Positions 34,304 through 41,212 of a stretch of DNA of 64,000 bases are shown piece after piece. The translations under genes were made by a program, and so were the position numbers. How positions within the stretch are numbered: position 1 is the stretch's first letter; each line of letters opens with the position of its first letter. This DNA comes from Parvibaculum sp. (GTDB taxonomy: Bacteria > Pseudomonadota > Alphaproteobacteria > Parvibaculales > Parvibaculaceae), in NCBI RefSeq assembly GCF_030694575.1, contig NZ_JAUYUS010000094.1, positions 1-64,000 on the forward strand, read 5' to 3'. The notes under the pieces are model-generated. The model had not been told where the DNA came from. It was given only the letters and a program-made list of their open reading frames with translations, and ran no database searches.

Positions 34304-34804
34304 ATGGATATTGAATCGCTGTTCGAAACCTATGGTGTGCTCGACTATGCGTTGCGGCTCGGCGCCGCGGCGGCAATGGGCGGCGTTATCGGCATCGACC
34401 GCGAAGCGCGCGATCGCCCGGCGGGATTACGCACCCATATGATGACGGCGATGGCCGCCGCGATCTTCACGATCCTCACGCTGGAGCTTCACGAGGAATT
34501 CGTCGAGCGCGGCGCGCACGGCAATGCCGATCCCATCCGCGTCATCGAGGCGGTAACGGCGGGTGTCGCCTTTCTCGCCGCAGGGGCAATCATCCACATG
34601 CGGGGGCAAGTGCAAGGTCTAACCACGGGCGCCGGAATGTGGCTCGCCGGAGCACTCGGCGTCGCTTGCGGCACCGAGAATTATGCGCTCGGTCTCGTTG
34701 CCGTTGTATTGGGAGCAATTATTCTCGTCGCGCTACGGCCACTCGAGGCAAGGCTGATCCGCACGCGCAAGGAAAAAGACCCGGACGGCATGGACGAGAG
34801 TTAG
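34304..34804 (+). CDS. MgtC/SapB family membrane protein
   Basis: 166 residues. Four or so hydrophobic helices, with the MgtC signature GGVIGIDREARDRPAGLRTH near residue 30 and the TAGVAFLAAGAII segment near residue 85. MgtC proteins in pathogens interact with the F-type ATP synthase and aid survival at low magnesium or in macrophages; in environmental bacteria the role is unclear. It lacks the longer C-terminal ACT-like domain of classical MgtC. Sits within the GSR-associated gene cluster. Confidence 0.88.
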   Translation: MDIESLFETYGVLDYALRLGAAAAMGGVIGIDREARDRPAGLRTHMMTAMAAAIFTILTLELHEEFVERGAHGNADPIRVIEAVTAGVAFLAAGAIIHMRGQVQGLTTGAGMWLAGALGVACGTENYALGLVAVVLGAIILVALRPLEARLIRTRKEKDPDGMDES

Positions 34805-34835
34805 GCATCCAGGCCGTGCCGCCGCCGGCCGCGAT

Positions 34836-34860
34836 GGAACTTTCCATTTCCCTCTCCGTT
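34836..34860 (+). promoter_or_regulatory. EcfG-type GSR promoter (exact match) for entericidin gene
   Basis: GGAAC, 16 bases, CGTT, about 50 bp before the entericidin start. Probably also drives the DUF1328 gene downstream. Confidence 0.88.
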
Positions 34861-34910
34861 ATCTCGTACATCCGGGCCGCATTCCGGCTTGCAACAGAGG
34901 GTTCCCCGTC

Positions 34911-35048
34911 ATGAACAAGATTTTTGCCGTGCTTGCTCTTCTCGTGGCCGGGATCGGCCTTTCTGCCTGCAATACTGTCGAAGGTGCCGGGCAGGACATC
35001 CAGCGCGGCGGCGCTGCGATCGAGGATACCGCGAACGACGCCAAGTAG
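34911..35048 (+). CDS. Entericidin A/B family lipoprotein
   Basis: 45 residues: a lipoprotein signal peptide with lipobox LSAC (Cys at 20), then [20 protein letters not shown], the entericidin core. Entericidins are tiny membrane lipoproteins linked to stationary-phase survival or programmed lysis; in alphaproteobacteria they are frequently under EcfG. The exact EcfG promoter motif upstream fits. Short length explains why automatic gene calling may miss it. Confidence 0.88.
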   Translation: MNKIFAVLALLVAGIGLSACNTVEGAGQDIQRGGAAIEDTANDAK

Positions 35049-35107
35049 CCGCGTCGCGCGAGAACGGAAATCAGGCGGAATCAAAACGAACAATCGAGGT
35101 GATCGAA

Positions 35108-35275
35108 ATGCTCTATTGGGCAGCAGTCTTCTTCATTGTGGCCATTATCGCGGCAGTGCTCGGCTTCGGCGGCATCGCGTCCGCATCGGCAAGCATCGCG
35201 CAGATTCTCTTCTTCATTTTCCTGGTGCTCTTTGTCGTCAGTTTGATTTTCGGCGTGGTGCGACGTCCACGCTAA
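35108..35275 (+). CDS. DUF1328 small membrane protein
   Basis: 55 residues from the ATG at 35108, preceded by GAGGTGATC. Nearly all hydrophobic: [20 protein letters not shown] followed by [16 protein letters not shown], the DUF1328 pattern. It is an inner-membrane protein of unknown role, common among stress-induced genes. It lies 59 bp after the entericidin gene without its own clear promoter, so co-transcription is likely. Confidence 0.88.
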   Translation: MLYWAAVFFIVAIIAAVLGFGGIASASASIAQILFFIFLVLFVVSLIFGVVRRPR

Positions 35276-35372
35276 CTTCCCTTCGCAGGATGCGAGCGGT
35301 GCGGGAGGATCTCTTCACGAGCTCCTCCCTGCATTCGGACCGCGCCCGGAGGCGTCCATAACCCCATCGGGC

Positions 35373-35398
35373 GGAACCTTTTCCAAGCGCCGTCCGTT
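35373..35398 (+). promoter_or_regulatory. EcfG-type GSR promoter for csbD-like gene
   Basis: GGAAC, 17 bases, CGTT; both boxes exact, spacer one base longer than most. It lies 65 bp before the CsbD-like gene. Confidence 0.8.
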
Positions 35399-35462
35399 TG
35401 TCTGTCGAACGCCGCGGCGCGAAGCCCGGCAAGCCTCATAAACCAACGTGGGAGATCGGCAA

Positions 35463-35660
35463 ATGAATTGGGATCAAGTCGAAGGCAACTGGACGCAGAT
35501 GAAAGGCCGGGTCAAGGAGGCCTGGGGCGACATCACGGATTCGGATCTGCAGAAGATCGAAGGAAAGCGCGACCGGTTGGCCGGGCTCCTTCAGGAGCGC
35601 TACGGCAAGCAGAAGGAAGCTGCCGAGAAGGAAATCGACGAGTGGCTGTCGCGGCACTGA
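35463..35660 (+). CDS. CsbD-like stress protein
   Basis: 65 residues from the ATG at 35463 with a GGGAG site. The family pattern is complete: MNWDQVEGNWTQMKGRVKEA, then WGDITDSDLQKIEGKRDRL. CsbD proteins are small, highly charged, soluble helical proteins induced by general stress (SigB in Bacillus, EcfG in alphaproteobacteria); the molecular function is unknown. An EcfG-type promoter lies upstream. Confidence 0.92.
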   Translation: MNWDQVEGNWTQMKGRVKEAWGDITDSDLQKIEGKRDRLAGLLQERYGKQKEAAEKEIDEWLSRH

Positions 35661-35970
35661 TCCTCGCGATGCCCTTCATTTCGTCCGCCGCCAGGTTCCT
35701 GCGTTGAACCGGCGGCGGATTTGCGTTTGCTGGCGAGCCCGTCCCACGCCATCCGTCTACGGAATTTTGCCAATCCGCGAAAGCGCCGGCACCCGATGTC
35801 TCACGACACAACTGCACAAAAGCCCTGTTTGACCGTCCGCGGAGCATGCTATGTCGTTGACATTGCGGAAAATATCTGAACCTTTCGACCTCTTGGGCGT
35901 TGATATGAGAGCAGTATCACCCAAAGTTGCGAATTCGATATTCGCACCGGAAGAACAGACCAGTTCGAGA
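35661..35970. other. Intergenic and leader region before nepR1
   Basis: 310 bp. An in-frame extension of nepR1 back to 35851 is open but has no NepR similarity, and an EcfG-like promoter (35877-35901) lies inside it. This favours a short nepR1 starting at 35971. No other gene is seen. Confidence 0.5.
35877..35901 (+). promoter_or_regulatory. EcfG-like promoter for nepR1-ecfG
   Basis: TGAAC, 16 bases, CGTT; one mismatch in the -35 box. Autoregulation of nepR-ecfG by EcfG is the rule in this system. Confidence 0.6.
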
Positions 35971-36156
35971 ATGATGAATGACAGGCTGAACGAGTGGAGC
36001 AGGAATTTCGTGGGGCAAGGAAGGCGCGATGCCCCCGTCCGCACCGCCGTGCTCGGCCGTCGGCTGCGCGAAATGTATCGCGATGTGGCGGATGAACCCA
36101 TACCAGCGGAGTTTACCAGGCTGCTGGAGAAGCTCGATGCCGGGAAAAAGAACTGA
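35971..36156 (+). CDS. nepR: NepR anti-sigma factor, copy 1
   Basis: 61 residues from the ATG pair at 35971-35976; the frame is open further upstream but that part is not conserved and contains a promoter-like motif. The NepR core LGRRLREMYRDVADEPIPAE followed by FTRLLEKLD is complete. NepR binds and inhibits EcfG until phosphorylated PhyR titrates it away. It lies 4 bp before ecfG, giving tight stoichiometry. A second NepR-like protein is encoded at 37829-38038. Confidence 0.9.
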   Translation: MMNDRLNEWSRNFVGQGRRDAPVRTAVLGRRLREMYRDVADEPIPAEFTRLLEKLDAGKKN

Positions 36157-36160
36157 CGCC

Positions 36161-36763
36161 ATGAAGCAAGAGAATGAGCAGACGTCAGAAGCACTGAGCG
36201 ATGCCGAGTTCAAAAAGGAACTGGAACAGCTCATTCCTCATCTACGCGCCTTTGCGCGCAATCTGTGCGGCAAGCCCGATATGGCGGACGACCTGGCGCA
36301 GGATGCGCTTCTGAAAGCCTGGGCGGCGCGCAAACGTTACAAGGCGGGCACCAATATGCGCGCCTGGGCTTTCGTGATCCTGCGCAACCAGTTCCTGTCG
36401 CAGATGCGCCGCTCCCGTTTCTCCGGAGAGTGGGACGACAGCGTTGCAGAGCGGAAGCTCGCAACGCCGGCCCATCAGGACCACCAGATGCAATTGTCCG
36501 ATTTGCAGCGTGCCCTGATGCGCCTGCCGGCGGCGCAACGCGAGGCGCTCATTCTCGTTGGCGCAGGCGGTTTTTCCTATGAGGAGGCGGCGGAGATTTG
36601 CGACTGTGCGGTCGGTACCGTGAAAAGCCGCGTGGCGCGTGCGCGCGTCGCACTCGACGAGATGATCGATACCGGCGTCTTGCCGGCACGTTCGGAAAGC
36701 ATGTTGTCGGCGGGAGACACCACCGACGCCATCATGAGCGCAATGGACAAACTCACCCGCTGA
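36161..36763 (+). CDS. ecfG: ECF sigma factor EcfG (general stress response)
   Basis: 200 residues from the ATG at 36161, four bases after the nepR1 stop; probably translated by coupling. Region 2 (about 20-85) carries NLCGKPDMADDLAQDALLKA and AWAFVILRNQFLSQMRR; region 4 (about 110-170) carries LPAAQREALILVGAGGFSYE and CAVGTVKSRVARAR. This is the ECF15/EcfG type, which recognises GGAAC-N16/17-CGTT promoters. Several such motifs surround the gene. A bidirectional terminator separates it from phyR. Confidence 0.94.
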   Translation: MKQENEQTSEALSDAEFKKELEQLIPHLRAFARNLCGKPDMADDLAQDALLKAWAARKRYKAGTNMRAWAFVILRNQFLSQMRRSRFSGEWDDSVAERKLATPAHQDHQMQLSDLQRALMRLPAAQREALILVGAGGFSYEEAAEICDCAVGTVKSRVARARVALDEMIDTGVLPARSESMLSAGDTTDAIMSAMDKLTR

Positions 36764-36783
36764 GTTGCCGCTCCACAAGACAA

Positions 36784-36809
36784 AAAAGGCCGCCCAGAGG
36801 CGGCCTTTT
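36784..36809. terminator. Bidirectional terminator between ecfG and phyR
   Basis: AAAAGGCCGCC and GGCGGCCTTTT form a perfect 11-bp stem with a 4-nt loop and A/T runs on both sides, an ideal terminator for both convergent genes. Confidence 0.9.
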
Positions 36810-36827
36810 GTTCGGCGGCGATGCCCG

Positions 36828-37622
36828 TCAGGCCGCTTTCGCTTCTTCGTCGTTGAAGAAAAGCGCCTGACCGATCGCCGCCTTGACGGTGCTCGGCAGG
36901 AAAGGCTTGGTGATGAGAAAGGTCGGCTCCGGACGTTCGCCCGTGAGCAGCCGTTCCGGATAGGCGGTGATGAAAATCACAGGCACCTGGAAGCGCGCGA
37001 AGATGTCCTTCACGGCATCGATGCCGGAGCTCCCGTCGGCGAGCTGGATGTCGGCAAGCACGAGACCGGGCTTGCTCTTGTTGACGGCGCTCAACGCCTC
37101 CTCTCTCGTCACGACGATCGCCATCACATCGTGGCCGAGATCGCGCACGATTTGCTCCAGATCCATGGAGATGATGGGTTCGTCTTCGATAATGAGGACC
37201 GTCGTCGCAATCTGACTGTCGATTTCCCTCAAGGCGGCATCGATGAGAGAGGCCACTTCATCCGCGTTCACATCAAGGATCAGACCCGTCTCGTGATTGC
37301 TGAAACCCTCCATTGCCGTCAGAAGCAGTGCCTGACGATTGATGGGAGTTATCTGGGACAGCCGGTCCGCGGCGATCTTTTCCATTCCCGTCGCTTCATC
37401 CGGCTGCGCCGCATCCGGATTTGTGGTGGCCCAAATGGCATGGAATGCGCGATAAAGGCCTACACGCGGGTCCATTGCGTGATTAACGATGCTGTCATCC
37501 GCGATTATTCCTTCAAGAAGGGAACGTACATAGGCATCGCCGCGTTTCTGATTCCCGGTGAGGGCGCGTGCATAACGGCGCAAATGCGGAAGAAGGGGGG
37601 CGATTTTGTCTGCGAGTGACAT
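36828..37622 (-). CDS. phyR: PhyR anti-anti-sigma response regulator
   Basis: 264 residues from the ATG at 37620-37622 (MSLADKIAPLLPHLRRYARA), the usual PhyR N-terminus; ten upstream residues in the frame are not. Residues 1-130 are the sigma-like domain that mimics EcfG and binds NepR; it keeps ITPINRQALLLTAMEGFSN. Residues 140-260 are the receiver, with phospho-acceptor Asp191 in VLADIQLADG and Lys in ITKPF. On stress it is phosphorylated and releases EcfG from NepR. It is convergent with ecfG and divergent from a second nepR and a kinase-like gene. Confidence 0.95.
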   Translation of the reverse strand: MSLADKIAPLLPHLRRYARALTGNQKRGDAYVRSLLEGIIADDSIVNHAMDPRVGLYRAFHAIWATTNPDAAQPDEATGMEKIAADRLSQITPINRQALLLTAMEGFSNHETGLILDVNADEVASLIDAALREIDSQIATTVLIIEDEPIISMDLEQIVRDLGHDVMAIVVTREEALSAVNKSKPGLVLADIQLADGSSGIDAVKDIFARFQVPVIFITAYPERLLTGERPEPTFLITKPFLPSTVKAAIGQALFFNDEEAKAA

Positions 37623-37679
37623 TACTTTTAGAACTCCGTATATGGTCGGCAATCCTAACCGAGTTGCGACGCGAGTGCC

Positions 37680-37697
37680 TGCGAATTATCATTCGCA
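37680..37697. promoter_or_regulatory. Palindrome in phyR/nepR2 divergent region
   Basis: TGCGAATTATCATTCGCA: perfect 7-bp arms with a 4-bp spacer, 58 bp upstream of phyR. Regulator unknown; it has some likeness to Fur-type sites. Confidence 0.4.
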
Positions 37698-37715
37698 AAA
37701 AAGTGGTAGTCCTAA

Positions 37716-37740
37716 GGAACCCTTGGAAAACAAAAGAGTT
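37716..37740 (+). promoter_or_regulatory. EcfG-like promoter for nepR2-kinase operon
   Basis: GGAAC, 16 bases, AGTT; exact -35 box and one mismatch in the -10. It is about 90 bp before nepR2. Confidence 0.5.
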
Positions 37741-37828
37741 TCATTTCTCGAAGAAAATTTTTCCTCGCCTTCTGCGTTTGCCGCAACCGCGAACGTCCTG
37801 AAGTCGACGCCGATTGTGCGGTGAAAGC

Positions 37829-38038
37829 GTGACGGATGAGACAGAAAAGCAGGTAAAGCCATCGGATGGCAAATCTGCGGATACGCGCGACAAAGTGGAA
37901 CAGAGCGCCCGGCGAGAGGCGCTCGGCACGGGGCTGAGGCGTGCCTATCAAAAGGTCCTGAGCGAGCCGATCCCCGATGAATTCTCCCGGCTCCTCGAGC
38001 AATTGTCGAAATCGAAGCCTGAAGGCAGCCCGGATTAG
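37829..38038 (+). CDS. NepR-like anti-sigma factor, copy 2
   Basis: 69 residues if started at the GTG at 37829; a TTG 15 bases earlier is possible, and neither has a strong ribosome site. The NepR pattern is clear in ALGTGLRRAYQKVLSEPIPD followed by EFSRLLEQLSKSK. The acidic and Lys-rich N-terminal half differs from copy 1. A few alphaproteobacteria carry two NepR paralogues, which may differ in affinity for PhyR or sigma. It is 21 bp before the sensor kinase gene, so the two are likely co-transcribed. Confidence 0.8.
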   Translation: MTDETEKQVKPSDGKSADTRDKVEQSARREALGTGLRRAYQKVLSEPIPDEFSRLLEQLSKSKPEGSPD

Positions 38039-38059
38039 CAAAGTACGGCCAGCCGGGGT

Positions 38060-39832
38060 TTGTGCGGGCCAGAACTGGGGCTGAGTTTGCTGTCATTGAC
38101 CGTATTGAGAAACTGGCTGGGGCGCCTGGAGGGTCGACGCCACGCCCGGCCGACGCTCCGGACACGGATAGCGATCCGGCTGGCGATCGTGCTCCTGCCG
38201 CTTTGTCTCGGGGCGGAGATTGCCCAGTATGCCATTGCACTCCATCACCAATCCCTGCGGGACAAGGCTCTGGTCGCGCGCGGCGAAGCCGTGCTGGCCA
38301 GTCAGGGAAGTGCATTGCAGGAAATGAGCATCCTGCTCGAGACAGTTTCCGCTCTGCCTGCCAGCCGCCCGTCGGACCGGGAATCCTGCAACGACACCTT
38401 TCGCCGGATCGCTGCCCAGCACAAGGATATCTCTTCCCTCCGCCTTATTGCGCTCGACGGAACCACGACGTGCCGCGGACCAGCACCTCCCCCGGAAGGG
38501 GCCGCGACAGAGCCCGCATGGGTCGACGACGCGGTGAAGGTGCAGACCTTCTCGGTCTGGTCGGCGAGCGAGCCCGCAGGGGACGACGGCGCGAGCGACA
38601 CGGCGCTGATCGCAGCTCTGCCCAGCTACGATATGGACCAGAACCCCACTGGCGTGCTCGCCGTTGCCCTGTCGTTCCGGGCGCTGGCATTGACCACGCA
38701 AGGGGTGGATTTGCCGGAGACCTCCGCGCTCGCCCTTCTGGATGCCAAGCGCACCGTGCTCACGCAGCGCACCAGGGGGACGCCCGTGGGCTCGTGGCTG
38801 CCCGGTTCGCTTTCGGACACCAAGACCAATCTCATGTCCGGCACTTTCATTCAGCAAGGCCTGGACGGGACTACCCGCACCTACGTCATCACAGCTCTTC
38901 CCGGCAATATCTTCGGCGTCTATGCGGAGGAGCCTGACGAACCTTCGGTGATAGCGCGAGCGCTCCTTTACTTCGTGATCGCCTTTCCCCTGCTCATCTG
39001 GATTGCGGCGAGCCTCCTCGCCGGACGGGCGGCAGAGCGCAGCGTCATCGATCCGCTGAACCGGGTTCGGCATGCCATTCGCCGCTACATCGCGGGGGAC
39101 GAGACTGCGCGCGTCGAAGACGACCCTGACGCGCCTGAAGAGGTCCAGGCGCTGGCAACCAAGTTCAACACGATGGCCGGTGCCATCCAGGCGCGAGACG
39201 AAGCGCTGCGCGCTGCGTTGGAGCACCAGAAGGCGCTTGTGCGGGAGGTCAATCACCGCGTGCGGAACAACCTTCAGGTGATGAACAGTCTCCTCAACCT
39301 GCAGAGCCGGCGCGCCAAGACGCCTGAGCAGATGGCGATCTTTCTCGATATCCAGAGACGGCTGAACGCCCTCGGCACCGTTCACAGCGCACTCTACAAA
39401 GGCGACGACTTCCGGGCGGTGGACCTGGGGGTCCTCCTGAAGGACCTGTGCCAGTCGATAGAGCGGCACCTCTCGACGGAATGGGGCCGGCCAGTGCTGA
39501 CGATGCGGAGCCCGACCACCATTTTCGCCCTGCCGGACGCCGCTCTCACGCTTGCTTTCCTCGTGACCGAGTTGATTGCGGCCGCCACGTCGAGCCTCTC
39601 GCCGGAAGGGCATCCCGCCACCCAGGTCGATTTCGACCTGTCGGAACGGCCGGGCGGTGGCGCGACCTTGACCATGAAAGTGGATCAACCCGTGCTCGGC
39701 AGTCTGATGCAAAATCGCCCGGACGAAGGCCATATCAATCTTTTCCGGGGCCTCATCCGGCAGCTGCGGGCGCATATGGAGCTGGGAGAGGACAACTGCG
39801 TCGTGACCGTCACCCTGCCCGTGCTGGTCTAG
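38060..39832 (+). CDS. HisKA_2-type sensor kinase with degraded ATP-binding domain
   Basis: 590 residues if started at the TTG at 38060; the start is uncertain. Two transmembrane helices (about 38-60 and 300-320) enclose a periplasmic sensor domain of about 240 residues, followed by a HAMP segment. The HisKA_2 motif is intact: REVNHRVRNNLQVMNSLLNL with His399. The ATPase domain is not: at the N-box position (LVTELIAAATSS) Asn is replaced by Ala508, and no DxGxG or GLGL boxes are seen. It may work mainly as a PhyR phosphatase or phospho-transfer partner, like PhyP of Sphingomonas. Location beside phyR ties it to the GSR. Confidence 0.85.
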   Translation: MCGPELGLSLLSLTVLRNWLGRLEGRRHARPTLRTRIAIRLAIVLLPLCLGAEIAQYAIALHHQSLRDKALVARGEAVLASQGSALQEMSILLETVSALPASRPSDRESCNDTFRRIAAQHKDISSLRLIALDGTTTCRGPAPPPEGAATEPAWVDDAVKVQTFSVWSASEPAGDDGASDTALIAALPSYDMDQNPTGVLAVALSFRALALTTQGVDLPETSALALLDAKRTVLTQRTRGTPVGSWLPGSLSDTKTNLMSGTFIQQGLDGTTRTYVITALPGNIFGVYAEEPDEPSVIARALLYFVIAFPLLIWIAASLLAGRAAERSVIDPLNRVRHAIRRYIAGDETARVEDDPDAPEEVQALATKFNTMAGAIQARDEALRAALEHQKALVREVNHRVRNNLQVMNSLLNLQSRRAKTPEQMAIFLDIQRRLNALGTVHSALYKGDDFRAVDLGVLLKDLCQSIERHLSTEWGRPVLTMRSPTTIFALPDAALTLAFLVTELIAAATSSLSPEGHPATQVDFDLSERPGGGATLTMKVDQPVLGSLMQNRPDEGHINLFRGLIRQLRAHMELGEDNCVVTVTLPVLV

Positions 39833-39864
39833 TTTCCCGGAAGAATTCTTTTTTCATGTCGCGT

Positions 39865-39889
39865 GGAACGGTTCCTGCCGGAGGGCGTT
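39865..39889 (+). promoter_or_regulatory. EcfG-type GSR promoter (exact match) with no downstream gene
   Basis: GGAAC, 16 bases, CGTT, exact. The next plus-strand CDS is more than 1.3 kb away, while a structured C-rich segment and a terminator follow within 230 bp. Confidence 0.85.
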
Positions 39890-39896
39890 CTTCCAT

Positions 39897-40120
39897 TGCA
39901 ATTATGATGAAGGCGTCTCTCGAGACCCCGTAATCGTTGCAGCCCCCGGTCCAGATTTCCCCGCCCCCCAAGCCCCACTGGACCGGGGGTCCCTTTCCCC
40001 GAAATTCCCCAGATCGCGATATGGCGCCCATCCGCGCCGCTCGACGTGTGCCCGGCCGCGCTGCACGTCGTTAGGTCGATCCGGACGCAAGAAGGCCCGG
40101 CCGTTTCACCGGCCGGGCCT
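39897..40120 (+). ncRNA. Candidate GsrN-like general stress sRNA
   Basis: Predicted to start about 7-8 bases after the exact EcfG -10 box at 39886-39889. The central feature is a perfect 12-bp stem, CCCCCGGTCCAG (39943-39954) with CTGGACCGGGGG (39978-39989), closing a 23-nt loop that is mostly C. More C-rich single-stranded sequence follows, then a 7-bp stem CGACGTG/CACGTCG (40042-40070), and finally the terminator hairpin at 40093-40120. GsrN of Caulobacter is an EcfG-family-controlled sRNA that pairs with mRNAs through a C-rich loop. The 3-prime end is uncertain, as processing could occur near 40070. No protein-coding frame of note is present. Confidence 0.7.
40093..40120. terminator. Bidirectional terminator hairpin
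   Basis: AGGCCCGGCCG and CGGCCGGGCCT form a perfect 11-bp stem with a 6-nt loop, serving the PRC-barrel gene from the right and the candidate sRNA from the left. Confidence 0.8.
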
Positions 40121-40143
40121 CCCCGTTCACTATCGACGATCGT

Positions 40144-40983
40144 TTACATGTCGCCGGCGTTGGCGACGTCCTCGGCATCGTAATGGAACCTCGGTGCCTG
40201 ACGGAGCTGGTCTTCCGTCATGGCGAGCTTGAGGGGTTCATCAGCCGGAGCGGGCGTCAGCTCGTCAATCTCCACCGCGACCCGGGTATCGCCCATTTCG
40301 AGCAGGCCGCCGAAGTCGACAACCGCATACTGCGCGGTACCTTCGCTGTCCAGAATGAGGTCGCTGACCGAGCCAGCGTTGTCGTCTGCCGAAGCAAGCT
40401 GGACCTCACGGTCGAGATAAGAGCTGCCGAGCTTGTTGCCGGCATCTTCATAAGGCGCCTTGTCGAATTCAGCGACACCTTCGAGTGCCTCGCTCGTCAT
40501 GCCGATACGCACGACGCGTTCGTCATTTTCATCGCGGGTAATCGAGGCGCCTTCGAAGTCGATTGCGACTTCCTTGCCGCCGTAACCGAGAATGCCGCCA
40601 TCCGTTACGACGACCTGCTCGACCGCATTATCGCCATTGAGCACCAGATCGTTGACCGAACCGACACTTTCTCCGTCCGGGCCGATCACTGTTGCGCCGA
40701 TCAGATCGCGTGTTGAAATTGCCGTCTCCGACATCACCGCAGCGTCGCCGTTGATGTTGAGCGCATCGCTTGTCTGGTTCGTGGCGCTCTGCGCATCGAT
40801 CGCCGTGCCGGTGGCGGAATGGCCCTGCATACCCCTATCCTGGGTATTCATGTCGCCCTGCATCTCGGTGGCAGACGGCGTCATCTCCCGCGGCGCGTTC
40901 TTCGCGTCGTCTGAGGCCGCATAGGCAGCCGAAGCAAGGGCCATCGACGCAGCCAGCGCGGTTGTCGTGAAAAGCCGCTTCAT
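40144..40983 (-). CDS. PRC-barrel domain protein, secreted
   Basis: 279 residues from the ATG at 40981-40983 with an AGGAG site. Signal peptide to about residue 23 (AAYAA), a Met/Gln/Thr-rich linker, then two PRC-barrel domains: STRDLIGATVIGPDGESVG (about 90-150) and SYLDREVQLASADDNAGSVS (about 185-250). PRC-barrels are small beta-domains involved in protein or RNA contacts; secreted tandem forms are common stress proteins in Rhizobiales. An exact EcfG promoter lies 63 bp upstream. Confidence 0.88.
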   Translation of the reverse strand: MKRLFTTTALAASMALASAAYAASDDAKNAPREMTPSATEMQGDMNTQDRGMQGHSATGTAIDAQSATNQTSDALNINGDAAVMSETAISTRDLIGATVIGPDGESVGSVNDLVLNGDNAVEQVVVTDGGILGYGGKEVAIDFEGASITRDENDERVVRIGMTSEALEGVAEFDKAPYEDAGNKLGSSYLDREVQLASADDNAGSVSDLILDSEGTAQYAVVDFGGLLEMGDTRVAVEIDELTPAPADEPLKLAMTEDQLRQAPRFHYDAEDVANAGDM

Positions 40984-41045
40984 GATGTTTCTCCTGTTTC
41001 CGTTTGGGCGGCGCCGGTGGGCACCGGCGCGGCTCATGGTTAGTC

Positions 41046-41070
41046 AACGGGTACGTACAGGAGGGGTTCC
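41046..41070 (-). promoter_or_regulatory. EcfG-type GSR promoter (exact match) for PRC-barrel gene
   Basis: Reading leftward: GGAAC, 16 bases, CGTT, exact, 63 bp before the start codon. Confidence 0.88.
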
Positions 41071-41212
41071 GAATCTTATTTTCGCTCCATTCCTCACAAT
41101 TGGCCGCGTTTTTGTCCCATTTTCCGGGTTCCCTCCGGCTGTTCTGCATGGTCGGATAAAGAAGACAGGCAACGCGCTTTTGTGCGCCAGGTTGAAAGAA
41201 AGCTCACATCGA

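Noticed and set aside
39901-39933. Nine-codon frame (MMKASLETP) inside the candidate sRNA
   Set aside because: Very short, no ribosome site; the structured C-rich part follows it and is better explained as RNA.
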